Counted from the stretch's first letter, positions 44,275-54,569 are shown. The stretch: 64,000 nucleotides of DNA from Crateriforma conspicua (GCF_007752935.1 NZ_CP036319.1:4216001-4280000), one strand, 5' to 3'. Notes: generated from the letters alone by a model not told the origin. Translations and numbers: made by a program.

Positions 44275-45996
44275 TCAGTCGTCGCCTTTTCGGTTCAGGT
44301 GACCGCTGCGGTTGATCGCCATCAACAAACGCAGCATGACCACGATGCTGCCGACCACGCCCGTCAGCCCCATGACGCTGACGCGGGTGAAACCCAGAAA
44401 CGGGTTTTCGGGAAACAGAACCGGATTGACCTCGAAAGCCAGCATCAATGAAGAACCCAAGAAGACGGCGCTGGTCATCAATCCCAACACCAACCGGTTG
44501 ACGGTCGGTCCAAGGTGCGAATGCATCAACGTCATCCGCAGTTCGCCACGTCGGGCCTGGGTCAGCAATTGCAGAATCTGGTCAGGCGCCAGTTGCGCGA
44601 AATTCTCCGATTCCAAATAGATTCGTCGTGCCTGACGGATCCGCCGGGTCGGGCTGATCCGCCGCAACATGGTTTTATGCGCGAATTGCTTGACGACTTG
44701 CAGCGAATCGAATCGCGCGCCCATTTCACGCAGCGTGCCTTCCAACGACACCATCATCTTCAACAACAATGCCGACTGGTTTGGCAGCTTGATGGAATGC
44801 CGATGCAAGATCCGGCTGATGTCATTCAGTGCACCGGTCATGTCAAATCCGCCCAAGCTTTGTTGCCCGTACGTGCCGACGAAATCCGACAAATCAATTG
44901 CCAACGCGGATTCATCCAGTGTGGGTGGCGGATCACCGACGCGCCGGATCAATCGTGTCAGCTGGTTTTGATCGCCATGGGAAACCGCGATCAACATCTC
45001 CTCGATGGTTTCTCTAAGCGTTTCGTCGATCCGCCCGACCATTCCGAAATCCAGGATGCCCAACCGTCCGTCGGCCAGCAACAGCAGGTTGCCGCTGTGG
45101 GGATCAGCGTGGAACAAGCCTTCTTCGAACACCATCGACAGATAGACTTTGGCCATGGTTTCACACAACGCGGACGTCGGCGATGGTTCATCACAACTGG
45201 GGTCGGTGATACCATCGGGCGCGGCGTGAATCTTGCTGATCGGGGTGCCGACCAATTCTTGCATCACCAAAACGCGGCGGGTGCAAAGGTGTTCGACCGG
45301 TTGTGGCACAACAACTTCGTCATCAAACCGCGATAACGATTTGGTGAAGTGCTGAAGGTTTTGTTTCTCGCGGCCAAAGTCCAGTTCGCGAATCAGAATC
45401 GGCGCCAATTGGCGGACCAAGTCGCTGGGGCCCCACGCGGCCAAGGCCTCCACGCGATCGGCCAGCATGGCCAATCCGGTCAGGACCTCGATGTCTTGTC
45501 GAATCGTTTTTTCGATGTCCGCGCGTTGAACTTTCACAACGACTTTGCGACCGTCGGCCAAGACGGCTCGGTGGACTTGACCGATCGATGCGGTGGCCAG
45601 CGGCGTTTCGTGGATCCTCTGAAAATGCGTCTGGTATTCGTCGCCCAATTCGGTCCGCAGCGTGTTTTGGACGCTTTCAAAATCCTCCGCCGCAACGTTG
45701 CTTCGCAGCCGTTTCAGTTCTTCGCCCAGTTCGGGACCGACCAAATCGGGGCGTCCGGCCAAGATCTGGCCCAGTTTGATGAATGCCGGCCCCAGTTCGG
45801 TCAGCGCCATGCGGACGCGTTCTTCACGACTGTATTCGGCAAGCGAAACGCCGCGTCGATCCTTGAAGGCGTCACGGAAGGGCACCCGTTGATAACGGCT
45901 TAGCCAATCGGCCAGTCCGTACCGCTGCAGCACAACGAGAATCTCTCGCCACCGTCGCAGATTTCGGTAAAGTTGGGGGATCGCCGTGATGCGCAT
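44275..45996 (-). CDS. ABC1/UbiB-family atypical kinase
   Basis: A 573-residue protein of the AarF/UbiB (ADCK) family, linked to ubiquinone or prenyl-lipid metabolism. Features: the KxGQ-like start (GPAFIKLGQILAGRPDLVGPEL), an ATP-binding VVVKVQRADIEKTI, the catalytic region FHADPHSGNLLLLADGRLGILDFGMVG with the Asp pair, and two C-terminal membrane helices (TSAVFLGSSLMLAF; GLTGVVGSIVVMLRLL). It was likely called UbiB in older annotations, but the gene symbol is uncertain. ATG 45996 faces the divergent permease gene; their possible starts overlap by 24 bp. Confidence 0.9.
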   Translation of the reverse strand: MRITAIPQLYRNLRRWREILVVLQRYGLADWLSRYQRVPFRDAFKDRRGVSLAEYSREERVRMALTELGPAFIKLGQILAGRPDLVGPELGEELKRLRSNVAAEDFESVQNTLRTELGDEYQTHFQRIHETPLATASIGQVHRAVLADGRKVVVKVQRADIEKTIRQDIEVLTGLAMLADRVEALAAWGPSDLVRQLAPILIRELDFGREKQNLQHFTKSLSRFDDEVVVPQPVEHLCTRRVLVMQELVGTPISKIHAAPDGITDPSCDEPSPTSALCETMAKVYLSMVFEEGLFHADPHSGNLLLLADGRLGILDFGMVGRIDETLRETIEEMLIAVSHGDQNQLTRLIRRVGDPPPTLDESALAIDLSDFVGTYGQQSLGGFDMTGALNDISRILHRHSIKLPNQSALLLKMMVSLEGTLREMGARFDSLQVVKQFAHKTMLRRISPTRRIRQARRIYLESENFAQLAPDQILQLLTQARRGELRMTLMHSHLGPTVNRLVLGLMTSAVFLGSSLMLAFEVNPVLFPENPFLGFTRVSVMGLTGVVGSIVVMLRLLMAINRSGHLNRKGDD

Positions 45997-47670
45997 GTTG
46001 TTGCCGGGTCAGCTATCGATACATTCGCCGCTGGCCGGGCTTTCATTGTGACTGGTCCACGAATTTTCGCGATCGATTTGGTGGTCTTTTCCGTTTTGTG
46101 GACCAGAAGTTTCCTGTTGACGTGCGAGCTTGCCGTTTCTGCGGTCGCGATCGCGCTGCTGATCGGTGTCCCGGTGGGTTGGGCGGCCTGGTTGAATGCG
46201 ATCAAGCGGTTGTCCGGGTCAGGCCGGTCATACCGCATGGGAGCGTCGGGAATCGTGACGTCCTTGTTCTTTGGCGTGGCTGTGGCATCGCTGACCATGC
46301 CCCTGGTGCTGCATGCGGCCGCCTGGGAATCCGCGGCCGGCAAGTTCGGCTGGTGGACGCTGACGCAAACCGGCAGCCGTCGCTTTGGTCAATTCAGCGG
46401 TCTGATCGCATGCTCGATCGTCCATGGCATCCACGGATCAGCGGCCGTCGCACTGGCCACCTGGATCGGTTTGCGACGCATCCCCGGGGTCTTGTTGGAA
46501 TCATCGCGACTGGACACGGGCCCGTTGAAACGAGCGTTCCGATTCTTGCTGCCGATGGCGGCTCCCTGGATCGCCACGGCCGCGCTGGGCGTTGCGATGC
46601 TGGCGGCAACGGAGATGACGGTGGCGGATTTGTACGGCTTTCGCACGCTGGCCGACGAATTTTACCTGTTCCACGCCGCGGAACCGTCGGCGATGGCCGT
46701 CATGATGGTCTGCTTCATTCCGATGTTGCTTGCGTTTTTCGGCGGATGGATGTTTCGGATCGCTTCACGTCGTTCGGGCCGTCCGGTGCATCCACACCGC
46801 GACGATTCGACATCGCAAAACTTCGCCAGCCCGACCGCCCCCGGCACGATTCTGACACGATTGCTTTCGCTTGCCATTTTGGTCGCATTCATGCTGGTCG
46901 TCTTGGTCATCCCGGTGGGAAGCCTGATCGTGAAAGCGGGACACGATGTGACCGTGGTCGCTGACCAACGTCAGGTCGCGTGGAGTCTGTCCAGCTGTGT
47001 CCAAAGACTAGCGTCTGCACCGGAGACGTTTCGTCGCGAGTACGTACAGACGGCGATGATCGCTGGATTGTCGGCGACCGTATCGACCATCATCGGCGGC
47101 ATCGCGGCCCTGGGCACGGCGGCTCGCCCGACGCGGCGTCGTTGGATGGACGCGATCAGTCTGGCTGCGTTTGCGATTCCGGGCCCCGTCATCGGCTTGG
47201 GAGTGATCGGCGTCTTTCAGTGGCCGATTGCCGGATTCGGCATGTTGTACCGGCAAACCCTGGTACCGACGCTGATCGCCCTGTGTTTCAAAGCCGTTCC
47301 GGTGGCCTATTTCATCATCCGTGTGGCCTTGGCGGGCAGGTCCACGGCGATTCGGTCTCAAGCCGACTTGGACGCCGGGCCGACCGGACGGGTCTTTCGA
47401 ATTTGGATTCCGATGTACGCGCCGGTGCTTGCCGCCGCCTGGATCACGTCCGCGGTGGTGGCCTCCGGCGATGTTCCGGTTCTGTTGCCCGTTGTCCCCC
47501 CCGGCGTGACGACCGTTACCACCCGTCTGTTCGGACTGCTTCACAGTGGTGCCCGGTACCAAGAAGCCGCATTGGCATTTTGGTACGTGGCCGCAACAAC
47601 GACACTGGTGATCACGGCAACGTGGATCGCGCGTCGTCGCCGCACCGGCGGATCGGACGTGATAGGCTAG
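45973..47670 (+). CDS. Iron-type ABC transporter permease (fused double permease)
   Basis: About 540-565 residues with roughly twelve membrane helices in two similar halves. Each half carries an EAA-type loop that contacts the ATPase: ESSRLDTGPLKRAFRFLLPMAAP near residues 175-200 and SQADLDAGPTGRVFRIWIPMYAP near 460-480. This layout matches FbpB/ThiP-type permeases for Fe3+ or thiamine. The start is uncertain: TTG 45973 (overlapping the UbiB-type gene) or GTG 46048, which is closer to the first helix. No ATPase or binding-protein gene is adjacent, so its partners must be encoded elsewhere. Confidence 0.8.
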   Translation: MGDRRDAHVVAGSAIDTFAAGRAFIVTGPRIFAIDLVVFSVLWTRSFLLTCELAVSAVAIALLIGVPVGWAAWLNAIKRLSGSGRSYRMGASGIVTSLFFGVAVASLTMPLVLHAAAWESAAGKFGWWTLTQTGSRRFGQFSGLIACSIVHGIHGSAAVALATWIGLRRIPGVLLESSRLDTGPLKRAFRFLLPMAAPWIATAALGVAMLAATEMTVADLYGFRTLADEFYLFHAAEPSAMAVMMVCFIPMLLAFFGGWMFRIASRRSGRPVHPHRDDSTSQNFASPTAPGTILTRLLSLAILVAFMLVVLVIPVGSLIVKAGHDVTVVADQRQVAWSLSSCVQRLASAPETFRREYVQTAMIAGLSATVSTIIGGIAALGTAARPTRRRWMDAISLAAFAIPGPVIGLGVIGVFQWPIAGFGMLYRQTLVPTLIALCFKAVPVAYFIIRVALAGRSTAIRSQADLDAGPTGRVFRIWIPMYAPVLAAAWITSAVVASGDVPVLLPVVPPGVTTVTTRLFGLLHSGARYQEAALAFWYVAATTTLVITATWIARRRRTGGSDVIG

Positions 47671-47684
47671 ACCTGGATACCGGG

Positions 47685-47738
47685 GGCAACCAAGACTCCG
47701 GAAACAACCAAGACACTGGAAACGATTAAGACACTGGG
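47685..47738 (+). repeat. Three 18-bp tandem repeats
   Basis: Units at 47685-47702, 47703-47720 and 47721-47738 share the pattern AACAACCAAGACACTGGA with three to six differences. They lie between the permease stop (47670) and the DUF1570 start. The unit is divisible by three but is not part of a recognised protein. Confidence 0.6.
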
Positions 47739-47814
47739 GGGCTACCAACACGAACGGATGTTACCTTTCGATTCATCAGCCCCATCGTTACCCATCGGAA
47801 TTTGCAACCACACG

Positions 47815-48921
47815 ATGATTCCGCAAACCACGATTCAGCGCACCACCGCAACACGATGTTTGGTCGTTGGCATCCTGGTCGGGTTGCTTGCCGCACCGAC
47901 GTCGGGTGTGGAAACGCTTGTGATCAAGGGTGAAGGGAAGGATGCGTCCACCCAGACCATTCGCGGCGAAATCTTGGTCGAAGCACGTGACGGTGGCGTC
48001 ATGTTGCAAAGCGACGACGGCCAGATCTATATCCAGCAACCCGAATCGATCGTGGAGCGTGAGGGGAACGATCTGGAATTGCAACCGATCGATGCAGCGG
48101 AGATGGCGGGTCGGTTGATGGACGAATTTCCGCAAGGATTTCGCGTTTTCCGAACCACACATTACGTCATCGCCCATCGTACCAGCGAAGGCTATGTGCG
48201 ACGCGTCGGCGGGCTTTTCGAACAGCTTTATCGCGGTTTCTATACGTACTGGGAAAACCAAGGTTTGGATCTGGATCCGCCACGGTTTCCTTTGGTCGCA
48301 TTGGTGTTTCCCGACCGAGCATCTTTTCTGAAGTACGCCGAAGCCGACATCGGCGAAATGGCACGAAACCTGATCGGCTATTACCACTTGCAAAGCAATC
48401 GCATGGTGACGTTCAACGTTCCTAACCTGGAACGAAACATCGCCACGATCATCCACGAAGCAACGCATCAGTTGGCATACAACAGCGGATTGCAAACACG
48501 CTTTGCCGACAATCCGATGTGGGTTAGCGAAGGTTTGGCGACGTTTTTCGAAGCGCCCGATTTTCGCAACCCGCGCGGTTGGCGAACGATCGGTCGGGTC
48601 AACGAAGTAAATCTGGCACGCTGGCGTCGGTACCTGCCGCGACGACCGGAAGAGTCACTCACCACGTTGTTGGCCGATGACAAGCGTTTTCGCGGGGGCG
48701 GGTCCAGCGAATCCGCGTACGCCGAAAGCTGGGCGTTGACCTATTTCTTGTTGAAGACACGTCGCGAACAGTACGCCAAGTTCATGCAACGGCTTAGCGA
48801 AGGCAAACCACTGGTCGCCCGCAGCCCCCAGGAACGTCTGGCGTTGATCGAAGAAGTCTTCGAAACAACGATCCGCGAACTGGATGAAGACCTGGTCAGC
48901 TACCTGCGGCGTGTGCGATAG
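47815..48921 (+). CDS. DUF1570-family exported zinc-metallopeptidase-like protein
   Basis: A 368-residue protein with a signal peptide (TRCLVVGILVGLLAAPTSG, residues ~12-32) when started at ATG 47815; an ATG at 47758 would add 19 residues before it. The DUF1570 core (~115-360) contains the gluzincin-like motif H214-E-A-T-H218-Q and, ~20 residues on, WVSEGLATFFE, whose Glu is the likely third zinc ligand. A peptidase active in the cell envelope is plausible; no substrate is known for this planctomycete-rich family. It converges with the second hybrid kinase gene, with only 30 bp between the stops. Confidence 0.8.
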   Translation: MIPQTTIQRTTATRCLVVGILVGLLAAPTSGVETLVIKGEGKDASTQTIRGEILVEARDGGVMLQSDDGQIYIQQPESIVEREGNDLELQPIDAAEMAGRLMDEFPQGFRVFRTTHYVIAHRTSEGYVRRVGGLFEQLYRGFYTYWENQGLDLDPPRFPLVALVFPDRASFLKYAEADIGEMARNLIGYYHLQSNRMVTFNVPNLERNIATIIHEATHQLAYNSGLQTRFADNPMWVSEGLATFFEAPDFRNPRGWRTIGRVNEVNLARWRRYLPRRPEESLTTLLADDKRFRGGGSSESAYAESWALTYFLLKTRREQYAKFMQRLSEGKPLVARSPQERLALIEEVFETTIRELDEDLVSYLRRVR

Positions 48922-48951
48922 CCCGTGGGCCCCCATGCGTTTTGCTTCGGG

Positions 48952-51480
48952 TCACGACTTTACAAACGCCTGGAGCGCCGGTTCGACTTCGCTGAACGCA
49001 TCGAACAGCTCGGCGATCTTCGCCGCAATGTCGCCGTCCTCATCCTTGGCCGCGTGTTCCACATCGGTGGCGGCACGATTCAAACGCGTTGCGAAGAACA
49101 GGTTGGCCGAGCTCTTGATCGTGTGGGCCGACCGTCGCAACGTTTTTAAATCGTCCGCCTGGAACGCTTTGTCGATATCACGCAACAGTTTGGCGGTCTC
49201 GTCATAAAAAACGGCCGCGACACGCCGGACCGAAGGTTCCCCGCCGGGAATCCGCTCGGACGCGCGGGCGAAATCAATCGGCGGTTGACCGCCCGCGGCT
49301 TGGTCAATCGCGACATGCCCGGTTGCACTTTCAACCTTCGGGGCAATTTCCGCAGGCGGATCGGTCGCGACCGCATCCGGCGTATCGACGGATGATTCGC
49401 CGCACAGTTGCTGCATCGTCGATTCCAGCTGTGCGGGGTCGATGGGTTTGGCGACGTGGGCGTCCATGCCGGCATCCAGGCACGCACGGGCATCGTCTTC
49501 CATTGCCGCGGCGGTCAACGCGATGATCGGGACATGGCGTCCGGATCCCCGTGTGGATTCTTGTTGACGAATGATTCGTGTCGCGTCCAAGCCGTCCATT
49601 TCCGGCATGTGCATGTCCATCAAAATCACGTCAAACGATGACTTGGACCAGCACTGGACGGCTTCGTTTCCGTCACATGCCAAGGTGGGCTGGTGTCCGG
49701 CCATTTTCAGCAAGCCGATCGCGACTTGTTGATTGGCCACACCGTCTTCGGCGACCAAGACTTTTAGCGAACGACCGGCGGGGCGTTTGACGGGCTTTGT
49801 TTTTTCCCGACGGACGTCCAAGTCCATCACTTGCAAGATGTTCTCCAGCAACTCCGATTGCATGACCGGCTTGGTCAAGAATCGATCGATGCCGATTTCG
49901 CGACATCGGCGCGCGTTGTCGCTGCGTGCGGCCGACGACAACATGATGAATTTGGTTCCGGCAACATCCCAGCCGGTTCGCACACGACGTGCGACTTCGA
50001 ACCCGTCCATCCCGGGCATCATGCAATCCAACAGAACCAGCGGGTACATCGCGTCTTGTTCGATCGCGTTCTTGACTTTTTCGATGGCTTCATCACCATC
50101 GGCAGCGACGTCACAGCGAACGTTCCAAGACGACAGGATTTCATCCAGAATGCGACGGTTGGTCCGGTTGTCGTCAACGACCAGGACTTTGAAGCCGGCC
50201 AGTTTCGAAAGCGGTTCAGGGCCCAGATCGGGAAGCTCGCCGGGAATCTCGAACGGTGTCGCTTCGGCCCGGCCTTCGGATTCCTTTTCCTCGAACGGGA
50301 TAAAGCACGTGAACGTGGTGCCTTCCCCAGGAATGCTATCCAGTGTGATATGCCCCCCCATCAATTCCACCAGTTGTCGGCAAATCGCCAGCCCCAACCC
50401 GGTCCCACCGTAGCGACGCGTTGTCGATGCATCGGCCTGGGTGAATGCTTTCATCACCTCCTGTTGCTGTTCGATGGGGATACCGATTCCGGTATCGCGG
50501 ACGAGAACACGCAGCCACGTATGATCGGGGTGATCATGTGCGGCGGCCAATCCGTCATGTTCTTGATGTGGTTGTACGTCGACGACGATTTCGCCCGCGT
50601 CGGTGAACTTCACCGCGTTTCCGACCAGGTTTGTCAACACTTGCCGCAATCGCCCGGGGTCGCCACACAGTGCGTCGGGGACTTCCGGTGCGATCCGACA
50701 GGCCAATTCCAGACCTTTGTCGGCGGCCTTGATGGCCAGCGTTTGACAACAGCGACCGATGACCTCGCGGACCGAGAAATCGATGGCTTCCAATTCCAGC
50801 TTGCGGGCTTCGATCTTGCTGAAGTCCAAAATGTCGTTCAGCAACGACAACAGGGACGTCGCCGATTGACGCAAAAGTTCGACGTATTCGCGTTGTTCGT
50901 CGACCAAGGGGGTCTGGCCCAGCAATTCCGCCATGCCGATGATCGCATTCATCGGCGTGCGAATCTCGTGGCTCATGTTGGCCAAAAACTCGCTTTTCGC
51001 GCGGTTCGCCGCGTCGGCCGCCTTCAACGCTTGCTTCAGCGAATCTTGCGACAATTTCAATTCGGTGATGTCACGAGAAATCCCGAAGGTGCCGATGACC
51101 GAACCGCCTCGTGACCGCAATGGCATCTTCGTCGTCAGGCACCACGTGTCATCGCGATCGGGCCAAGTTTCCCGTTCGATGATTTCGACCATCGGTTGGC
51201 CGGTGCGAATGATGTTCAGTTCATCGCTGCGTGCCGACTGGGCATGTTCGGCGCTGAAGATCTCTGCGTCGGTGTGACCTTTGACCGCTTCGACTGATTC
51301 CACGCCGAACTTGCGAGCCATCGCTTCGCTGATCCGCAGGAACCGGCTTTGAAGATCTTTGAAATAGACCGCGTCGGGAATGTTTTCCAGCAACGCATCC
51401 AAAAGGTCTTCGTTGCGAATCGTATCGTCGCCGTCTTGTTCCAAACGGATCATCCCGTCGTTGCTTGACGAATCGCTCAT
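48952..51480 (-). CDS. Soluble hybrid histidine kinase (PAS-HisKA-HATPase-REC-REC-HPt)
   Basis: An 842-residue kinase without membrane segments. Domains: PAS (~25-145), HisKA with His171 ([14 protein letters not shown]), HATPase (N box [13 protein letters not shown]1 DTGIGIP, G2 GGTGLGLAI), a first receiver ([12 protein letters not shown]), a second receiver ([15 protein letters not shown]) and a C-terminal HPt ([12 protein letters not shown]). This is the BarA/ArcB-like arrangement with two receivers. The frame extends to 51615, but ATG 51480 begins MSDSSSNDG and precedes the PAS helix. No cognate regulator lies adjacent. The PAS domain suggests sensing of an internal cue. Confidence 0.92.
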   Translation of the reverse strand: MSDSSSNDGMIRLEQDGDDTIRNEDLLDALLENIPDAVYFKDLQSRFLRISEAMARKFGVESVEAVKGHTDAEIFSAEHAQSARSDELNIIRTGQPMVEIIERETWPDRDDTWCLTTKMPLRSRGGSVIGTFGISRDITELKLSQDSLKQALKAADAANRAKSEFLANMSHEIRTPMNAIIGMAELLGQTPLVDEQREYVELLRQSATSLLSLLNDILDFSKIEARKLELEAIDFSVREVIGRCCQTLAIKAADKGLELACRIAPEVPDALCGDPGRLRQVLTNLVGNAVKFTDAGEIVVDVQPHQEHDGLAAAHDHPDHTWLRVLVRDTGIGIPIEQQQEVMKAFTQADASTTRRYGGTGLGLAICRQLVELMGGHITLDSIPGEGTTFTCFIPFEEKESEGRAEATPFEIPGELPDLGPEPLSKLAGFKVLVVDDNRTNRRILDEILSSWNVRCDVAADGDEAIEKVKNAIEQDAMYPLVLLDCMMPGMDGFEVARRVRTGWDVAGTKFIMLSSAARSDNARRCREIGIDRFLTKPVMQSELLENILQVMDLDVRREKTKPVKRPAGRSLKVLVAEDGVANQQVAIGLLKMAGHQPTLACDGNEAVQCWSKSSFDVILMDMHMPEMDGLDATRIIRQQESTRGSGRHVPIIALTAAAMEDDARACLDAGMDAHVAKPIDPAQLESTMQQLCGESSVDTPDAVATDPPAEIAPKVESATGHVAIDQAAGGQPPIDFARASERIPGGEPSVRRVAAVFYDETAKLLRDIDKAFQADDLKTLRRSAHTIKSSANLFFATRLNRAATDVEHAAKDEDGDIAAKIAELFDAFSEVEPALQAFVKS

Positions 51481-51674
51481 GCGTCGCTGGTGCGGAAGGA
51501 ACGAATTAACCGGTGGGACAAGAAGTTTCCGGTTCTGTGTCTTTTCCACCAGCCTATCACGGCGGCCGACGACTCGGACAAGCAAAAGCCTTCGCTGGGG
51601 GCGAAAAGCATCCAAAAACCGTCAACGATGCAGCGGATCTTTCGGGTTGCCACGACGTCGACGGGCCTGGTCCA

Positions 51675-52838
51675 TCATCCGGGGATGAAGTTGTCGTCGG
51701 GCCCCAGTGCCAACGCGAAACACTTCAACAGTTCGGCGACGTGATCGATGTCCGACAGGGAAACGACTTCCACGGCGGAGTGCATGTAGCGGTTGGGCAC
51801 GCCGACCAATCCTGTGGCGACGCCGCCGCCGTGAATCTGTAGCACGTTGGAATCGTTCGGCGCGGCTCGACCCAACGCGGCCAGTTGGTAAGGCAGGTCG
51901 TTGGACTGGCACAAATCGATCAAACGTTGGGCGACTTTCGCGTTGATGTTGGGGCCACGGAAAATCACCGGCCCACCGCCGACGCGGACATCTCCCTGGG
52001 TGTTTTTTTCGATGCCGGGGCAATCAGTCGCATGAGTCACGTCGACTGCGATCGCCACGTCGGGGTTGATGTGTCCGGCGGCGGTCTTGGCACCACGCAA
52101 TCCGATCTCTTCTTGGACCGTCGACACGCTGTTGAGTTCGCAATTCAAGTTGTCGCGGTCGGCGGCCACGCGGCGCAGTGCATCGATGACCGTCCACATG
52201 CCCGTTTTGTTGTCCATGCCGGGACCGGTGACTTGGTCCCCCAACAGACGACGCATCCCCAGTTCCAGCGTGACGGGGTCGCCGATGCGGATCGCCTTTC
52301 GAACCGAGTCGCCGTCGATCATCGAATCATCGTCGCCGGGCCGGCCTTTGACAGCACCGACGTCCAGCCACATCTGATTCAGTTGAACGACTTGTTTCCG
52401 TTCTTCGGGCGTCAACAGGTGGATGGCTTTGCGGCTGATCACCGCTGACACCGGACCGTCCTGGGTCCAGATCGTCATTGCTTGGCCGATCAACTGTTGC
52501 GGATCCCAGCCGCCGATGGTTTGGCCGTAAACAAAACCGTCGTCATCGATGTGGCTGACCAGCATCCCGATCTGGTCACAGTGTCCGGCATACATCAGCC
52601 GAGGCGGACGAAGTGAATCCGAATCGCTGGCATCCGATTCGGCGGACGACTTGGACGACGTCGCACGTGGGTCAGCCGGGCACAATGTCGCGATCAAATT
52701 TCCATGGACGTCAATGGACGTCACGTCGGCGTGAGGTTCGATGTATCGACGAACCAGTCGCTGCAGCGGTTCCTCGTATCCCGAGGGGCTGGGGGTTTGC
52801 AGGGCTTGCTCGAAGAAGTCCAGCGCGGTCGGTTCCAT
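51675..52838 (-). CDS. M42-family metallo-aminopeptidase
   Basis: A 387-residue zinc peptidase related to TET/glutamyl aminopeptidases, which form dodecameric tetrahedral shells and trim peptides. Metal and catalytic landmarks: AGHCDQIG (first His), GPGMDNKTG (bridging Asp), TVQEEIGLRG (Glu-Glu catalytic pair), AVDVTHATD (Asp) and a late His in RYMHSAVEV. Compared with the family there is a ~20-residue Ser/Asp-rich insertion (RATSSKSSAESDASDSDS) before the first His. ATG 52838 is chosen; the frame extends to 52940. It lies 194 bp upstream of the hybrid kinase start on the same strand. Confidence 0.9.
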   Translation of the reverse strand: MEPTALDFFEQALQTPSPSGYEEPLQRLVRRYIEPHADVTSIDVHGNLIATLCPADPRATSSKSSAESDASDSDSLRPPRLMYAGHCDQIGMLVSHIDDDGFVYGQTIGGWDPQQLIGQAMTIWTQDGPVSAVISRKAIHLLTPEERKQVVQLNQMWLDVGAVKGRPGDDDSMIDGDSVRKAIRIGDPVTLELGMRRLLGDQVTGPGMDNKTGMWTVIDALRRVAADRDNLNCELNSVSTVQEEIGLRGAKTAAGHINPDVAIAVDVTHATDCPGIEKNTQGDVRVGGGPVIFRGPNINAKVAQRLIDLCQSNDLPYQLAALGRAAPNDSNVLQIHGGGVATGLVGVPNRYMHSAVEVVSLSDIDHVAELLKCFALALGPDDNFIPG

Positions 52839-53748
52839 GACAGGCAGTCCAAAAATCGAAGGGGGCAAGAAAAAGCGGCGGCGCGGTGAACAAAATTTTT
52901 CAAACCGCAGGATCCATCTGACCCACCGGTCGGGTCGCACCGTAATGAACGGAAATGCCGTGTTTTCGCCAATCTTAACGTGTTTCCGCGTCGCAGCGAT
53001 GGCGCCGCTACGACCTCATGCCCGGTGCGTAGGGACGATAGTGCCTGTTCGACCTGAAACGCGTTAAAGAATTGCACCGTCTCGGCTCGACATTACTCCC
53101 GTGAAGAAGTGTTTTTTACTGAACGCCTTTTTCCGGCCGCCTTTGTTTCTCGGGAACTTCGTCCGAGACGCCGCATGGGAACCGGGACAGGCAGGTGGCA
53201 GTCAAACGCTTCGGATCACCCAGGGGGGAATCTGGGAACGCATTCGTGACACGCGGCCTCGTCCGTTGGCCATGACCTTTTGCCGGGTTGTGGACGGGGA
53301 CAGAAAACGAGTGACGAACGCAGAACACCGACGCGACGTGCGTCGGCGTGAAACGTTTCAGACGCGACCGTGCGACTTTCACCCAAAGTCGTCGACCGCC
53401 GAAGGATCGAGATCACGTCGACACCAAGCACCCGCACCACGGTTTTCTGTCACAGCTTCTGCCCCGCAAGCGGCCACGTTCAATGACGCGGTCGAATTGA
53501 CTTGTGACAACCAAAAACCGCGAGGATCCCGTTCGGGGAGCGTCTTGCAGGACGCGAGCCGGCAGGCCCAGACCCAGCGTGATGAATCATTCAACTTTAC
53601 CGTCGCCAAACCCACCGGTTGTGCGGTGCGATCGATCAGGACCGATCGTCGTTGGATGTGAAATTGCGAGACAGGGCCACAGGACAATGGTTACCGACGC
53701 ACCATTGTCCCAAGGGAATATTCAACGAGGCGTTATGGAGTACCTAGT
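52839..53748. other. 910-bp divergent intergenic region, no clear gene
   Basis: It lies between the M42 gene (minus) and the HTH-receiver gene (plus). A 186-codon GTG-started frame (53101-53661) has no hydrophobic core, motif or ribosome site, and I reject it. The left part is AT-richer (AAAATTTTTC near 52893). A long leader for the regulator or an unrecognised RNA is possible. The 10-bp inverted repeat at its right end is listed separately. Confidence 0.5.
53682..53710 (+). promoter_or_regulatory. Perfect 10-bp inverted repeat before the HTH-receiver gene
   Basis: GGACAATGGT (53682-53691) and ACCATTGTCC (53701-53710) are exact complements with a 9-nt spacer, ending 38 bp before the ATG. The symmetry and spacing suit a dimeric operator, perhaps for the regulator itself, or an RNA hairpin in the leader. 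The ribosome site GGAG at 53737-53740 follows. Confidence 0.55.
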
Positions 53749-54321
53749 ATGAAGGTCTTCACAACTGGACAGGTCGCCAAGATCTGTAAAGTAGCACCAC
53801 GGACCGTATCGAAGTGGTTCGATTCGGGACGTTTGAAAGGTTACCGCATTCCTGGATCCCAGGACCGCCGTATCCCGCGTGAGTATCTGATCAAGTTCCT
53901 CAAGGAGCACGGCATGCCGCTGGGCGACTTGGAGGACGAGGCGATGGCCAAGTGCCTGATCGTCGCTCAAGATCAGGTTCTGATCGAAAACTTGAAGCGT
54001 GAACTGCCCCCGGAAAAATCGTTCAAAGTGGCCGTGGCCGCCAGCGGTTTCGAAGCGGGAATTCAAGCCGAAAGCTTCAGCCCGGACTGTATCATCGTCG
54101 ACTTTTCGATCGGCAAGATCGAAGCCGTGCAGATTTGCCAAAACCTGCGCAAGAACATCGACTTCACTGATATCGTCCTGATCGCTCTGCTGCCCGATGA
54201 CGGTCAGCCGATGAGCTTCGATCGCAGCAGCATCAACGAAACGTTCAAGAAGCCGTTCGACGCCCACTTGTTGGCCGAACGTCTGCGAACGCTGGTCGGT
54301 GCTCGTAAAGAGCTCGTCTGA
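53749..54321 (+). CDS. HTH (BldC/MerR-like) - receiver domain regulator
   Basis: A 190-residue protein. The N-terminal ~55 residues (TTGQVAKICKVAPRTVSKWFDSGRLKG, then RRIPREYLIKFL) form a BldC/excisionase-type winged helix that binds DNA. Residues ~68-185 form a receiver-like domain with a candidate phospho-Asp118 (CIIVDFS) and the Lys-Pro pair 168-169. The N-terminal acidic pair is weakened to A-Q-D, so phosphorylation is doubtful. This HTH-first order is opposite to classical response regulators. Shine-Dalgarno GGAG at 53737-53740, 8-nt spacing. A strong terminator follows at 54423-54459, so it appears monocistronic. No kinase gene is adjacent. Confidence 0.85.
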   Translation: MKVFTTGQVAKICKVAPRTVSKWFDSGRLKGYRIPGSQDRRIPREYLIKFLKEHGMPLGDLEDEAMAKCLIVAQDQVLIENLKRELPPEKSFKVAVAASGFEAGIQAESFSPDCIIVDFSIGKIEAVQICQNLRKNIDFTDIVLIALLPDDGQPMSFDRSSINETFKKPFDAHLLAERLRTLVGARKELV

Positions 54322-54422
54322 GCCCAACCCTTTCGCCGGGACACGGCTGCCTGAAACGAACCGTCGCATGACTTCGACCGCTTCGGTTCGCTAAGATCCT
54401 GAATGCCTCGTCGACTACAAAG

Positions 54423-54459
54423 ACGCCACTCGACTGCCGCGGTCGAGTGGCGTTTTTTT
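54423..54459 (+). terminator. Strong Rho-independent terminator
   Basis: ACGCCACTCGAC (54423-54434) and GTCGAGTGGCGT (54442-54453) form a perfect 12-bp stem with a 7-nt loop, followed by seven T residues (54453-54459). It ends the HTH-receiver transcript about 100 bp after its stop. Confidence 0.93.
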
Positions 54460-54569
54460 ATGCGCCGCCATCACTCCACCGCCCCAAAACACCCTCCTCC
54501 CGTCCACCCAATACCTGTCCACCTGTAACCCGTCTCCCCGTTACCCGACCACCCGTCACCTACGATCCA

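Noticed and set aside
49831-51114. 427-codon open frame on the plus strand
   Set aside because: It lies antisense to the kinase and receiver domains of the hybrid kinase.
53101-53661. 186-codon GTG-started frame
   Set aside because: No motif, hydrophobic core or ribosome site; composition is like translated non-coding GC-rich DNA.
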